Below, piece by piece: positions 1-21,029 of a stretch of 64,000 nucleotides of DNA. The DNA is taken from NCBI GenBank assembly GCA_916048095.2, contig OU696570.1, positions 10,959,816 through 11,023,815 on the forward strand, in the 5' to 3' direction. The translations under genes and the position numbers were made by a program. The notes under the pieces were generated by a model, which worked only from the letters and a program-made list of their open reading frames with translations, did no database searches and was not told the DNA's origin. Source of the stretch: Sacculina carcini (taxonomy: Eukaryota > Arthropoda > Thecostraca > Sacculinidae). Each line of letters opens with the position of its first letter. Within the stretch, counting starts at the first letter, position 1.

Positions 1-478
1 GATGAAAACGCACATTTAACTCACAATTAACAATAGGAGAAAACACTGTTTGCGGTATTTCACAGATGCCACAAATTAGCCACATAAAGTCGCTTAGTGA
101 TGTATCGTAAATCACGACTCAGAAAAAAGTATGCGGTGTATTACTTTGGCGTATTGTTTCTCATTTTGTGCGGTTGTGGTGTGTGCTCGGCGACTCTGTT
201 TGTTTGTAAACATTTTGTGTCAGGTGAGTTTGGCTGCGTGTCCTGTGTTGTACGAAATAATCTACTATTTGTTTGGTACGAAATAATCTATTGAAGGATG
301 CTCGTAGGCTAGTGTGTAGTGGGAGCGTTACATTTTTGGTGTTGTCTTGAATTGCTCAGCGTAGCATCGTCGTGCATCATCGTGTTAGCAGGTGAGTGGT
401 GTGATACACCAACTGTACTTCGATCTATTCGTTGTTTTTGCGCACATATTCAGTTATATTTACTACCTGTGTCCAGAC
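1..478. other. 5' flank of NELFB, no gene recognised
   Basis: This AT-rich stretch precedes the first NELFB coding exon. Only short open frames occur and none resembles a known protein. It probably holds the NELFB promoter and 5' UTR. No TATA box or clear transcription start could be assigned. Confidence 0.4.
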
Positions 479-10211
<9,733 letters not shown>

Positions 10212-10301
10212 TTGTCGCCGTCATGCCAAAATTGTGTTATCCGCTGGCGAAATATACATTAGTATGTGTTTGTTTGTGTATTGTGGAGGAGGTGAACAGA
10301 G

Positions 10302-10610
10302 GTGTAGATTTGTGTCGAGGCTCGGGGATGACAGCCATCATGCATTAGTGTTCAAAGTTGACTCAGTTGGTCAATTACATGGGATTCGCAACTATTTTTG
10401 GTCCATTCGATTACAACACACATACCTCAATGAAAACTATAGTGCGTAAAGTGTGATTGCTGATATGTTATAATTTTTTACATTTTTGTGCATTGTTATT
10501 TTTTGCTCTGCTTATAATATGCCCAATGAGCTGAATTCAGTAGGATTCTCGTGAGGTATAATTACATATTCATACCCCCAGTCAATTTGTCTAGGGTTAT
10601 ATATACTCCC
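10302..10610 (+). repeat. dispersed repeat family R1, copy A
   Basis: About 305 bp starting near GTAGATTTGTGTCGAGG and containing GCATTAGTGTTCAAAGTTG, then TATAATTACATATTCATACC. It is clearly related to 24464-24802 and, inverted and shorter, to 62760-62867. No coding capacity or terminal repeats are obvious. The class is unknown; a non-autonomous transposon is likely. Confidence 0.8.
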
Positions 10611-11202
10611 CAGGATCTACGTCCATGGAGGCGAAAATTTGTGTGGATATTCTAATAGTTGAACAGTGGAGTCAGGTGCAAATGGTTTAAGATAATTTAT
10701 ATAAATGGATCGAGATAGCTTGCTTTTATCAAACATTCAATAATTTAATAATTATCATGATCGTTTTTATTTATTATGCTTAGCATATATCTTTGATATT
10801 TTTGCTGTTTCATTACAAATATGACTACATTGTATGTGAAATCGACGCGGTTCCGGATATATCTGTGCGGTGTGCGGGTTCCTGCTTGAGTACAATTTTT
10901 GACGGTAAGTTGTTGTATTTGGTCTTTAAAATTGACCTATATGCATCTATGCAGGCATCTATACGCGGTCACAGCATATTCAAGCTGAAAGATTGTCATT
11001 TGCGTATCAGATCAGATCAGATAAGAGACGAGAGTTTGGCCTTTACAACGGCACTCTCTGATGCTATTTGTATTCTATCTGTAAACACACAACAGTGCCT
11101 TATGTTGGCACTCGAATAACCAGTCTATACACATAGATATGTACCTTAAATTACACTTATAAATGCACATAATCACCCTAAACTGGCACACAACACATTA
11201 CA

Positions 11203-11286
<84 letters not shown>

Positions 11287-12299
11287 ATGCAACCTATAAA
11301 CCACATAAGTGATATAGCATAGCATAGCATAGTTTTTTTTTGCACGTATCAACATCCACACCCACCTAGACATATGCCCAGATTTACTCGAACAATTTAC
11401 AATACACACTCACATGACACATGTATACAAATCACTAGTTAACGCATACATATAACACAAAATACTACACATAATATTTTTTTATTATATTATTTTTTTA
11501 AATTTCACAGGCATCGCTAATATTATGTACAAATATGACTTATACATAAAAAATTAACACTACATGAATACACATAACCTACGAACCGTTTACTTTCGGA
11601 TATTATTGTATTTACATCCATACATTAATATAGTAACTAAAAATGCAACACTTCTATATGCGTATGCATCACACTGGTTTCCGATCAAGGGTGACTTACG
11701 AGCGGCTCAAGTCGCGAGTTTTTGGTGTTACTACATGTCAGAATCTAGTGAGAGGTTTTCTGGATACGAAATACATGGCTATTTTAGACTAGGGCCCAGT
11801 TCCCAACGTTTATCGCTCCGCGACACCCAGGACTGATCCGGAAGTATCCATGACCCCCCAGTAAAATATGAGAAGTTAGAAAAACACCTTTATACTGAAT
11901 TCTTATCGCTTTCAATACACTAGTGCCATCGTGCTTGAATTGAGTCGAAAAAACATCAGGTGTTCATAACATGGAATTATTTGCAAATTTTGACGGATGC
12001 AATTTATTTTCAGGCGGCTCTCTCGATCCCCTAGGGGTTAGCGACCCACCGGTTGGGAACCTCTGGACTAGGGACTCGTGTAATTTGAGCAGCGCGAGAA
12101 TATTAACTTTAGATTTCCATTGCCCAGCATCCAGAATTTCACATTCACAACAATGCTTATCAATAATAACCTCATACATGGAACCATTTCGGGACCAAGG
12201 TTTCATTTGGAAAAGTTTTAGAATGCAATGCAAATAAATGTAGTTCTTACAAATAAATGTTCAGATAGAGAATGTTTGTGACAGATTCAACGCGCAGCA
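10611..12299. other. intergenic, NELFB to MNAT1
   Basis: AT-rich sequence with no supported gene. It includes a (TA)n run at 11208-11283. A segment near 12015-12065 (GCGGCTCTCTCGATCCC, GGTTGGGAACCTCTGGACTA) resembles a decayed hAT-type terminus. The MNAT1 promoter and 5' UTR should lie near 12200-12299, where GTGACAG just before the ATG could also be a 5' UTR acceptor. Confidence 0.5.
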
Positions 12300-13596
12300 A
12301 TGGACGACGACCAAGTCTGCCCGCGCTGCAAGACCAGCAAATACAGAAATCCTTCTATGAAACTTATGGTGAACGTGTGCGGTCATCCGCTCTGCGAAAA
12401 CTGCGTGAATATGCTGTTTTCTAAAGGTGTGTGCATGGTCTATTGTGGCACCACTTTGAATCAGCGTTGATTTTGAGTTTACTGATTATTAATGACAAAT
12501 TGACACTTTCATTCACACGCCAATGACTGCCAATCCTCAGCGCTTTTTCGTCTGAAATGTGATCGCTCATTTGTCTGTTGTGTGAAACTCACTGCCGGTC
12601 ACGAACCATGCGGTCAAATCGACACATCAACAGACCGCTGACTGTGTGATCGTTGCAGGTTCGGGCACGTGTCCGCAGTGCGACACTCCTCTGCGGCGTA
12701 GTGCGTTCCGCGTGCAGTTGTTCGAGGACGCCGTGGTCGAGAAAGACGTGGACATTCGGCGCCGCATTCTGCGCGAGTTCAACAAACAACAGCAGGACTT
12801 CGTGTCACTGCGAGACTACAACGATTATCTGGAGGAGGTCGAGACGATCATCCACAACTTGACCAACGAAGTCGACGTGCTCGCCACCAACAAGAAAATC
12901 GAAGCGTACAAGCGCGACAACAAGGACAACATTGTGCGAAATCGGTCGCGCGCGCGGCCTCAAGACGAGGAGCTCGAGGAGATTCTGCACGTGGAGCAGC
13001 AGCTGGCGGCGCAGCGGCGTGACCAGCAGGGCGTGCATGTGACGTCACGTCAGCAGCGCCGCACCAAACAGCAGCAGCGGCGAGAAGCGCTGATCGACGA
13101 GCTGAGCGTGTCGTACGGCGACGCTCGCTCGATAGTCGCCGGTCATGTGCGCGCCGCTAGTGACGCTGCAGACGATGACCACGTCTCGCCGCGGCAGGAG
13201 AGCGGCGGTGCGTCGCAGCTGACCACCGCCACTTCGCTGCCCACGTGCTTCTCGAGCGGAGTGCGCATCACCGGCGTCGGCGCCGCGTCCAGCTCGTCAC
13301 AAATGTCCGCGCCACCGCCGCCGCCCGTCGGAACCATGTTTGTCTACGAGGCGCCACAGTTGCCGCTCGACGGACCGCCGCCGCCAGACGAGCGCCAGCT
13401 GGCTTCGCTCGGCTATCTGGCGCACATCAAGGCGGCCGGCGCGGCTGACAAGGCAGGCGGCTACCGCACCGAGATCGGCTGCATGCGCGCGCTGCAGGAC
13501 GCACTCGCCGGTCTACTGTATTTCCCGACAGTCGGCGACAACGTTGTCATGACAACAGCGGCAGTAGAAGCCAGCAACAGCGCAGACGGCAGCTGA
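12300..13596 (+). CDS. MNAT1: MNAT1 (MAT1), CDK-activating kinase assembly factor
   Basis: Two exons, 12300-12426 and 12659-13596 (TGA), joined in phase 1, give 354 residues against about 309 in human MAT1. An N-terminal C3HC4 RING finger uses Cys7, Cys10, Cys27, His29, Cys32, Cys35, Cys47 and Cys50; the only intron cuts the RING after residue 42. The MAT1 central helix follows ([50 protein letters not shown]), then a Gln/Arg-rich coiled stretch. The conserved C-terminal end is present ([33 protein letters not shown]). The protein holds CDK7 and cyclin H together in TFIIH. The extra length is a low-complexity insert rich in Ser, Ala and Pro at roughly residues 210-290. The gene converges with AAGAB. 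Confidence 0.96.
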
Positions 13597-13895
13597 TTGG
13601 TCGACGAGACGAGTCGACGGTTTGTGATTGGTCGACGTAATGGGCCGGCAGTTTGAGATTGGTCGGCGATATAGGTCGGTTTGTGATAGGTTGTGTTTAG
13701 TTTTATTTTTCCAGCAAGTGGACAGTGTGTTTTTGTTGTGCTGAATAATCAACTCCGACGGCACTGATTGTCAACACACGTCTGTGATATTTCACGTCGT
13801 TATGTCAGCACATATTTTTCCTGTATATATATATGTTAAAAAAGATCCCTCGAACAGAGGCACCTCCACTAGACATGTAACGAGCCAGCTTGCAT
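13597..13895. other. convergent 3' region between MNAT1 and AAGAB
   Basis: About 300 bp separate the two stop codons. Short imperfect repeats of GATTGGTCG occur at 13597-13680. On the minus strand an AATAAA (plus-strand TTTATT at 13702-13707) lies about 190 bp past the AAGAB stop and may be its polyadenylation signal. The two 3' UTRs probably overlap. Confidence 0.5.
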
Positions 13896-14524
13896 TCAGT
13901 CTGATTCACTAACATCTTGTGACTGTTGGTCCTCGCCGAACGCGCTCATAAACTGTGTGGCGATTTGCTCGGCGTACAGATGGCGTTGTGATCGGGGCAG
14001 CGAGTCGGCCGTGGCTCTTATGCCGGCCAGCCGAGCAAACAGCCGCTCAAACTCGCCGTCACACTCCAGGTTGTCGTCGAGCCTGTCCGTGTCGCCCAGG
14101 TCAATGACTGCACCTGTCAACAATATTGCAATATTGCAACGCGTGGCACAACACACGACAATTCACTCAATTCAGTGAATTCTGTCTGCAACATCTCACT
14201 TGTCCCGGAGTGCGTGGGCAGTTGAGGGCGTGCGGTGGTGCCCGAGCTGGTTGAGTTATCAACGGGCTCATTTTGTCGGCCATGTGAAGTAGCGCCGATG
14301 GTCGAAGATAGGTTGGCACCTGCGACAATGTTGATAGTCAGTCATTCGTGACGGGCGAGTCATAAGCAATTGCCTACACCGGCTATAAAAAGCCAGCAAT
14401 CACTAGACGATACGTTTAACTTATTATTATTGGCATTTGAACCGTGTACCCGCCCGTTGAGACCGTTGGCACGATAATTAAACGCCTAAGTCACTGAAGA
14501 AAACGAACTCACATTTATTTTTCG

Positions 14525-14595
<71 letters not shown>

Positions 14596-17500
14596 CAGAT
14601 TTTTTTAATTGTGTTCGTCGTATTCGCATTTTTCGTATAAATTTCATGGCAAGAACAATAAGCTAGCAATAACCTTTCAAGGTCAGGTTGGACCACGTGT
14701 GAGCGTGCAGCGCCTCGATGATACGATAAATTCCAGTCGTCTCTTCGTGTGCGTCGCTTTCGTCACAGGGTGCTCGATCAGCAAGTTCGACCAGTTCATA
14801 GCCGTGGACAACGCACCATTGCTGGGCTGAACAAAGACAAATATAAATCAACAACAACAAATACGCGGAATAGTTTTGCAATCAAACATCGGTATACGCT
14901 ACCATACACGAAACCAATACATGGAGAACGGTATGAAAATCGAGCTAAATAAAAAAATGTCCCAAAAATCCACCGGCAGTGATTATGAATTTGTCATCAC
15001 TCCAGCATAATTTCGTTCATGCCGTGCATATTACTGGCAGGCAACTAAAGAAGCATGCACAGCACGCGACCGCACTACCTTTATCCGTGGACACGCCGCT
15101 GTTGAAGTCGCATTTGTCACACACCAGCAAACACACGTCCACACACGAACACTGGCTGGTCACGTGCGCGTGTACAGTGTCGGCCCAGTCCAGTCCGTTC
15201 ACCTGACACGCACACACACACATTGCGCAAACACAGACACGGTACAAGACAATATAGCAAGTAAATGACAAAACTAAATTAATCGCCTCCCTGTTGTTTG
15301 ATAAGAAAAACAGCGTTTCCTGACACGCCCAACCTTAGTGAGCTTCATAAATTTTTAGAAATTCACGCTCAAAACTTTATCGGATTCTTCCCGACGAATT
15401 CGTCTATCACAGAAACATATCATAAACATGGATACTGTAAGCTCTTAATGAACAGGAAGTGTTTCATCGTCCCCTGGTATCGCCCGTATAACTCCTATCT
15501 TCTACCATATATTCGAGCATTGTACCTTGAGTTCATAATGAGACGAAAGGGAAACTCAGTAATTGGGCGATAACGACGCATACACAGCCAGGTTGAAGGC
15601 CTCAAGTAACAGCTGCTACACGGGAAGAAGCCGAAGCTTATGAACACACAGGTGTGTCCCGTGCAGCTCGCTGCCACCGCAGAACCAACCCTCTCCAAGC
15701 TATGGCACCACAAGGACGGAAGACGTATTAGAGAGGACCACCTCCCCAGAATGCATGACACAACTCATGACTGATATCTGGTACCATCATTTACTGCTGG
15801 GTGGACAGGGGCTGTTGGATTATAGAAATCGCCCAAAGAAATTCTCCTTCACCTAGATTCGATCCACGGACCTCCCGCTTGTGAAGCGGGTGTGCTACCA
15901 CCACTACACCACGGAGTCCAACAAAAGAGACTTGCAGTCAAGCGGTCACCTGTTCTGCGCTGAACACCACGACAATGGCTTCACAGCGCTGCAGCAAATC
16001 CGTGTCGCCGAGTTGTTTGTCCGTGATGTCGCACACTTCCACTTCGGCTGAATAATATTTATTGTCGATAAGCCACGGATAGCACGAGCGGCCGTCAATT
16101 GAGTGCCTCTCGTGCGATAATTGCGCGCCAGTCTTGCACGTGATTCCTGATTATCATGGCAATATTGCAAGCGAACGAGTAATGCAACATCTTACTTGCA
16201 CGATAGAATAACACAAAATGACACAGAAACACATCAAGTGCACGCGCACACACCCACAAACCGGCAGACCGACATACAACGCCACCGAGTGCACTTACAC
16301 AAGCACAACACACGAACACACATACACATATAACACTACTGATAAAACACTGGATAAACAGGAAATGGATAATTGAAGACGTGAATGCATTCGTCTTGTT
16401 AAGACGTGTGTGGTCTGGTTATACCGACAGTGGTAGTCTGATCTAGTTGCTCTTGTTGTGCCGCGATAACTCCAAAAAACCGATTTCAAAGATGAATATA
16501 TTGTTGACCACACAGGCAATCCGAACAACTAATAGTGAAGAGGTATCAAAATGCTCACAAGCCACTATATTTGTTTCGCAAAGTCCTAGTCAGCTACAGC
16601 TCCTAACGCCTTATGTTCACTGGTTGAATGTCAATATGATAATCCCCCTAAACCCAGTCGAAACCGTCTTTTATACTGATCCTCGGACGTTGGCACTGTT
16701 TTGCAACAGTGAACTCAATGCGGGTTGGTTTAACCGACAACCATTGAACGAACACAACTAGCACTCACAACCAGACTGCCTTGTAGCTCGCTGCAGCCAC
16801 ACGCACAGGCGTCACACGTCACAATGTCAAAGTACACCGACCAATCAGCACACAGTACTCGAGTCACGTGACAAGCCAAGTCACATGAACCATACGCACA
16901 CTTGAACACACACACACATGCATACATACATACGCACATACACGGTAACTCGCATTCATGGAAATGAGCAGACACACTATTGGCGCACATGAACATACAC
17001 ATACATACAAACACACCTACGCGGTTACACAATTTCATCACACTACATACACAATACGAATACCTATTACATTAGTTTACACACTGCATTTCGGATGAAA
17101 CACGTGCGTGGCAAAATTTTTAATAGCTGCTAAACTAGTCCAATGGAAAAACAACACAAAGCAAATAAAGAAAGAGAAAATCTGGTGCGACTGAAAGTTT
17201 GTTACAACGTGAATGAAGCATAATATAGAATGTTCATAAAATTGTTTCCCTTGAGGTTGGTCCTGACAAATTTCGTGATATTTAATCAAGTAAATTTAAA
17301 CGAAAATTAAATCATTTTAGCTGTCATATTGTAGCACAAATTCAAAGCACCATCACAGGCACTGCAACGTATTTTCTAACTTGCGTTAACGATAAAACAG
17401 TAATATTTCACCCAACCTGCGATAACGATGAACAATTCTTAAACCCAACCTGCGATAAACGATAAACCGATAGCGATAAGAATGTTAACTTGCAATAACA

Positions 17501-18912
17501 AAAGCGATAAATGATAAGTACCTTTTTAGATGAAAAAACAAAAACAAACTCTTCTTCCATAGTGAAAATATAAATAATTTAGACAAAAACTGTCACTGGA
17601 ACCAGTATATGCACTACAATTTCTATTCCACATCAGTCTCTCTGACTCAGACTCTCCCTCCTCAAGACAGCATCCAAGAGCTGCATGTTTCCCTTGGTGA
17701 AGACTTACTTCTCAAACCTATCGCTGGTCATGCATGCACGCTTGGGCCTGAGGATATCAACAGCAGTGCTGAACATGCTCTCCACGGCAGCAGATCTGGG
17801 CAAGGTCGTGTTGTACATGATGAACAGCGAAATCCACTTCTCCCTGTATATACTGGGGAATTGCCCAGAATTCACCTCTGCCACTTTGCTCCTACCCCAG
17901 GTGTCCACCTCCTTCTTGATGAGCTTCTCAATGTTGGGCCCATCCTCCTCCACGACAGTGGGGATCTCCAGGAGGGCAAATGGGTCGTAGCTGGCCTCTT
18001 TGGGCTTTTCTGTCACCATGTCCTGGTTCTGGCTTGAAGGGAGAGGGTCAGGTGTCACTGGCGGATCCAGAGGGGGACTCAGGGGGCCAAAGCCCCCGAA
18101 AATGTTTCTATCAACTCCCCATAACCGAGAGGTTCACTAAAAGAGGTCAAGAGGAACATTTTTTCTGCTGAATTTGTTGATATAAACATTGTCGCAAAGA
18201 CGTTGCATAATGATGCATGTACACGAGTGATCGCTCCAAATTTCAGTCCCCCAAAATTATTTCAGCTCCTCCCAAAATTGCACTCTGGATCCGCCACTGT
18301 CAGGTGTGGATGTGATGGAGGTGACGATCTTCCTGATGAACCTCTCCTTGATGTCTTCTTCAAGGGCAGGGGCCAAATGCTTCAACGTGAAGGGCCATGG
18401 TTAGGGTGGGTCAGGGCGCATGGGAGAGAGCGGCACACACCTTCCTAACTCGAGAACTCCAGCGAGGCTGGCGTATTGCAGCTGTGAATAATAATGTAAT
18501 TGGCCAGCTACATACACACTTGGCAGCTCTCATGAGGTTTTTCAGGATTCACTCGCAAGCCAGTGTTGGTCTTTCTAGTCTCTACACTATACATACTCTC
18601 AGCTAAAACTGGTCTGGAAACGTCAGGCGGGCTGTTGTGACTATTGCCGCCGTGCACATTTGTCAATTTATATAAGTCTTTTGAACTTATCGTTTATCGT
18701 TCCTCATTTTTTGGGACAAACGATAAATGAATGAACGATAATTTTGCAAAAATTTGCGATAAACGATAAAAGGTTTGACCTTAGCGATAATTACGTTTAT
18801 CGCTCATTTATATCGCACGCGGCAACCACTGACAAAAAATCAACTCACCCTGGATGATATTTAAAACAGCAGGAGACTCTGCACCAACAACAAGTACCGC
18901 CGGCTTAATCAT
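13896..18912 (-). CDS. AAGAB: AAGAB, alpha/gamma-adaptin-binding protein p34, 6 exons
   Basis: Exons in transcript order: 18912-18849, 16146-15950, 15202-15079, 14826-14674, 14319-14200, 14113-13896. Phases agree and the total is 876 nt (291 residues; human about 315). Diagnostic blocks are YPWLIDNKYYSAE, DVCLLVCDKCD, QQWCVVHGYELVEL, ETTGIYRIIEALHAHTWSN, and the C-terminal helix EFERLFARL...LYAEQIATQFMSAFGED. The family is a cytosolic chaperone for AP-1/AP-2 assembly with a Rab-like N-terminal fold. Intron 1 (2.7 kb) holds a hAT composite and intron 2 a SINE. The start codon gives MIKPAVLVVGAESP. The first exon diverges from SEM1 across 426 bp. Confidence 0.93.
14527..14594. repeat. (TA)n microsatellite in AAGAB intron 4
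   Basis: About 68 bp of uninterrupted TA between AAGAB exons 4 and 5. Confidence 0.95.
15590..15921 (-). mobile_element. tRNA-derived SINE in AAGAB intron 2
   Basis: Read on the minus strand, the head resembles tRNA-Val: GGACTCCGTGGTGTAGTGGT (A box), an anticodon stem CCCGC/GCGGG with loop TTCACAA, and GGATCGAATC (B box). The T-stem and acceptor do not pair well, so it is not a functional tRNA. The body contains, on the plus strand, TACTGCTGGGTGGACAGGG, a core motif I associate with widespread invertebrate SINEs. The outer boundary near 15590 is approximate and no target duplication was identified. Confidence 0.72.
17705..18440 (-). pseudogene. hAT transposase C-terminal fragment, interrupted by a MITE
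   Basis: The minus-strand frame 17705-18058 contains PRSAAVESMFSTAVDILRPK, the hAT dimerisation motif (family form: ...SERLFSTAG...PKRSRL). The upstream coding part appears at 18308-18410 (LKHLAPALEEDIKERFIRKI), beyond the inserted MITE. The N-terminal BED finger and catalytic domain are missing, so the copy is dead. Confidence 0.8.
18056..18299. mobile_element. hAT-type MITE nested in the hAT transposase relic
   Basis: A 244-bp element with terminal inverted repeats CACTGGCGGATCCAGAG and CTCTGGATCCGCCACTG. It is flanked by a perfect 8-bp duplication TCAGGTGT (18048-18055 and 18300-18307). It contains no ORF. Confidence 0.93.
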
Positions 18913-19338
18913 TTTTATGAATACACAGTACTCTGCAATGGAACGACTACTATATCACCACAGCTAATCTATAATGAATGTCACTATAATGATTTTACTG
19001 CATGGTGACCATGGTTCAACTTACAAAAAAACGCAAAATTGTCCCTTCAATTTACCCTCGGATTTATTGGCCAAACGAGCAAATATTGAAAACTCAAATA
19101 AAGTATATGGCAAACATTTCCATAGCAAAAAAACACGATAAAATCAAAGTTCATGCCGATTTGGTCACGTCTCCTTTGTGTTCGTCAGCTGCTGGTTTTA
19201 ATGAAACCAATATATATACGTAATCACCGCAGCATAATCTTTATGTGGAGGAGTTGCTAGTGTGGTTCGGTGCTGGTTGTTCTTTCTTAAGTGTTGCGCG
19301 TCACCGTTTGTTTACTGTTTATTATTTCGCTTCGAGAG
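18913..19338. promoter_or_regulatory. shared spacer between divergent AAGAB and SEM1
   Basis: Only 426 bp separate the two start codons, which point away from each other. The spacer must hold both 5' UTRs and probably a bidirectional promoter. No TATA box or known element could be assigned with confidence. Confidence 0.55.
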
Positions 19339-19572
19339 ATGACGAAAGATCCTAAGCCAGCTAAAGTTGATTTGGATCTGTTGGAGGAGGACGATGAATT
19401 TGAGGAGTTCCCTGCCGAAGATTGGACCACCAAGGATGAAGATGAAGCGGACGTCAACGTGTGGGAGGACGATTGGGATGATGATGATGTTGAAGACGCT
19501 TTCAGTCAACAGTTGAGGAGTGAGCTGGAGAAACAGCCAGTTCAGCAAGATGCCGCCAAAATGGAGTCCTGA
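19339..19572 (+). CDS. SEM1: SEM1 (DSS1), 26S proteasome complex subunit, intronless
   Basis: A 77-residue, strongly acidic protein starting MTKDPKPAK. It has both conserved acidic/aromatic blocks of the family: [15 protein letters not shown] and [15 protein letters not shown], followed by [10 protein letters not shown]. Human SEM1 is about 70 residues. The protein is part of the proteasome lid and also binds BRCA2 and TREX-2. The ATG at 19339 is chosen because the family starts just before this block; an in-frame upstream Met at 19291 would add an implausible hydrophobic leader. The whole coding sequence is in one exon. Confidence 0.95.
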   Translation: MTKDPKPAKVDLDLLEEDDEFEEFPAEDWTTKDEDEADVNVWEDDWDDDDVEDAFSQQLRSELEKQPVQQDAAKMES

Positions 19573-19856
19573 TCACCGAATAGTCGTTTAATGTTCGCCC
19601 ACATGATTTTCATTTTCCTGCCTCAAGTCCCGTTTGCGTTGCTTTGTGAAATTTGTGATCGATAATTGCGGTGGCTGCTAGCGCAAATATTCTGCTGAAT
19701 CAGGTAAAACCTCGCTTATTTTGGTTTCCGTCTCATTCCACAGTATACCGGATTTTCCCTTAAGTGGTGTGTTGGTGAAGTCAGCCACTCCTCATTACTC
19801 GGTTGAAAGTTGAGTTATATTGTCAGTACTTGAGGTACTGTTTTTGGAATTCGGCT

Positions 19857-19862
19857 AATAAA
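19857..19862 (+). terminator. probable polyadenylation signal of SEM1
   Basis: A canonical AATAAA lies 285 bp downstream of the SEM1 stop codon. Confidence 0.5.
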
Positions 19863-20023
19863 TGACGTTTTTCATGGTTTGTTCTTTGTACTATCGACCT
19901 TATATGAGGTCATTTGAACAACACTAACTTGCGATGTTCCCGCCGTGGCTGTTTATATTGGTCCGTATGTTCTACTGCTTAACGAAAAATGCGATATTTT
20001 GTTTGATTATTTCGTTCTGGCTG

Positions 20024-21029
20024 GGGACACACTGGGCTGAGGCCGGCGACACACTGCGCGTTTTTGTGCCGAGCGTTTTTTTGCTGTCGCCGCCGTTACA
20101 GTAGTGGCGTGCATGAAGCTATTGCGCCGTACACATCGAGCGGCAAACTTGCCGAGCTTTTGTTGTGTCTCCGACGACAGCAATATTGCCGCTCGCTGCC
20201 ACTACTTTCACGACGGCTAAAATGTCGTCGACGGTGGCCCACGTGGCTCAATGCGCTGATACACACTTGTCGTGCAGCTTGCCGCTGACCAGCATATGTT
20301 CGTAGTGTTCGTGTGTCATCTTATTATTGCCATGACTGCAGAGGAGCAGGTTGACAATGAACTATTGACACGTCTTAATCAAGAAAGGCTAGAAACCTTT
20401 GGAGACAGGATCGCAATGAAGAATGAATTGTCAGGTGTTTGTGGAAATATGATAGTTGGTTTTGATAACCTGGAAGATAGAAAAGAACACTTTCGGTAAG
20501 TAAGACACGATTGATTGATTAAATTTGATAAATTATATATTTTCATTGTTGTTAATTTCTTCAATTGTTATTGAACATATTTTTCGCGTTGTAATTGCAA
20601 TGTTGTTAATGTATACAATGAATTCATTGTATAAAATATATTAAATATCGTAAAACATGTGTGTTACACCATCGTTTCTCAAGTCTGAAATCAGTGTGTA
20701 GAAGACTCCAACATTATCTCTCATCTGATTAATAGGATGAACCCAAATTAGTCTGTTTTTTTCGTCGTCTCTTTGCTTGACGACGACATAGTAATAATGT
20801 AAGCAATTGTTTTCTATCCAAGTTGTCTCCCAATGATCGGGAACACGCAGTACTAGTACACTTCACACAACACTGGAACACAACCTGACTGCACTGTGGT
20901 CAGTGATCAAGTGAGTGAGCGGGTGAGAGGATGTCACGTTATCCGACGGCAAAATAAACGCCAAGTGTGTTCCCACTAGAGCGGCGACGGCAAAACAAAC
21001 GCTCGGCACAAAAACGCCCAGTGTGTCCC
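20024..21029 (+). mobile_element. DNA transposon with long GGGACACAC terminal inverted repeats
   Basis: The left end reads GGGACACACTGGGC and the right end GCCCAGTGTGTCCC. Both continue into a shared block GCGTTTTTGTGCCGAGCGTT and a GTCGCCGC motif (left about 20055-20096, right about 20980-21020). A 3-bp duplication CTG (20021-20023, 21030-21032) is possible. Each end also carries a second, diverged terminus copy. The layout resembles PIF/Harbinger-like elements, but their usual TWA target is absent, so the superfamily is uncertain. Confidence 0.75.
20332..20495 (+). pseudogene. exon-like ORF inside the GGGACACAC element
   Basis: An open frame begins MTAEEQVDNELLTRLNQERL and ends at a consensus donor CG|GTAAGT at 20496. 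It looks like the first exon of a transposon gene whose remaining exons are missing. I do not recognise the protein. Confidence 0.45.

Larger units (their letters stand above)
17360..18831 (-). mobile_element. hAT-family DNA transposon remnant in AAGAB intron 1
   Basis: The right end at 18831 is the terminal sequence CGCACGCGGCAACCACTG, preceded by many CGATAAACGATAA-like subterminal repeats (18680-18810). Similar CGATAA repeats at 17380-17515 mark the other subterminal zone, but the left terminus is not resolved. A hAT transposase C-terminus lies between them. A younger MITE is inserted within it. Related copies lie at 59099-59780 and about 62868-63222. Confidence 0.8.

Noticed and set aside
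15843..15921. tRNA-Val gene on the minus strand
   Set aside because: The T-stem and acceptor stem do not pair and the sequence continues into a SINE body; treated as a SINE head.
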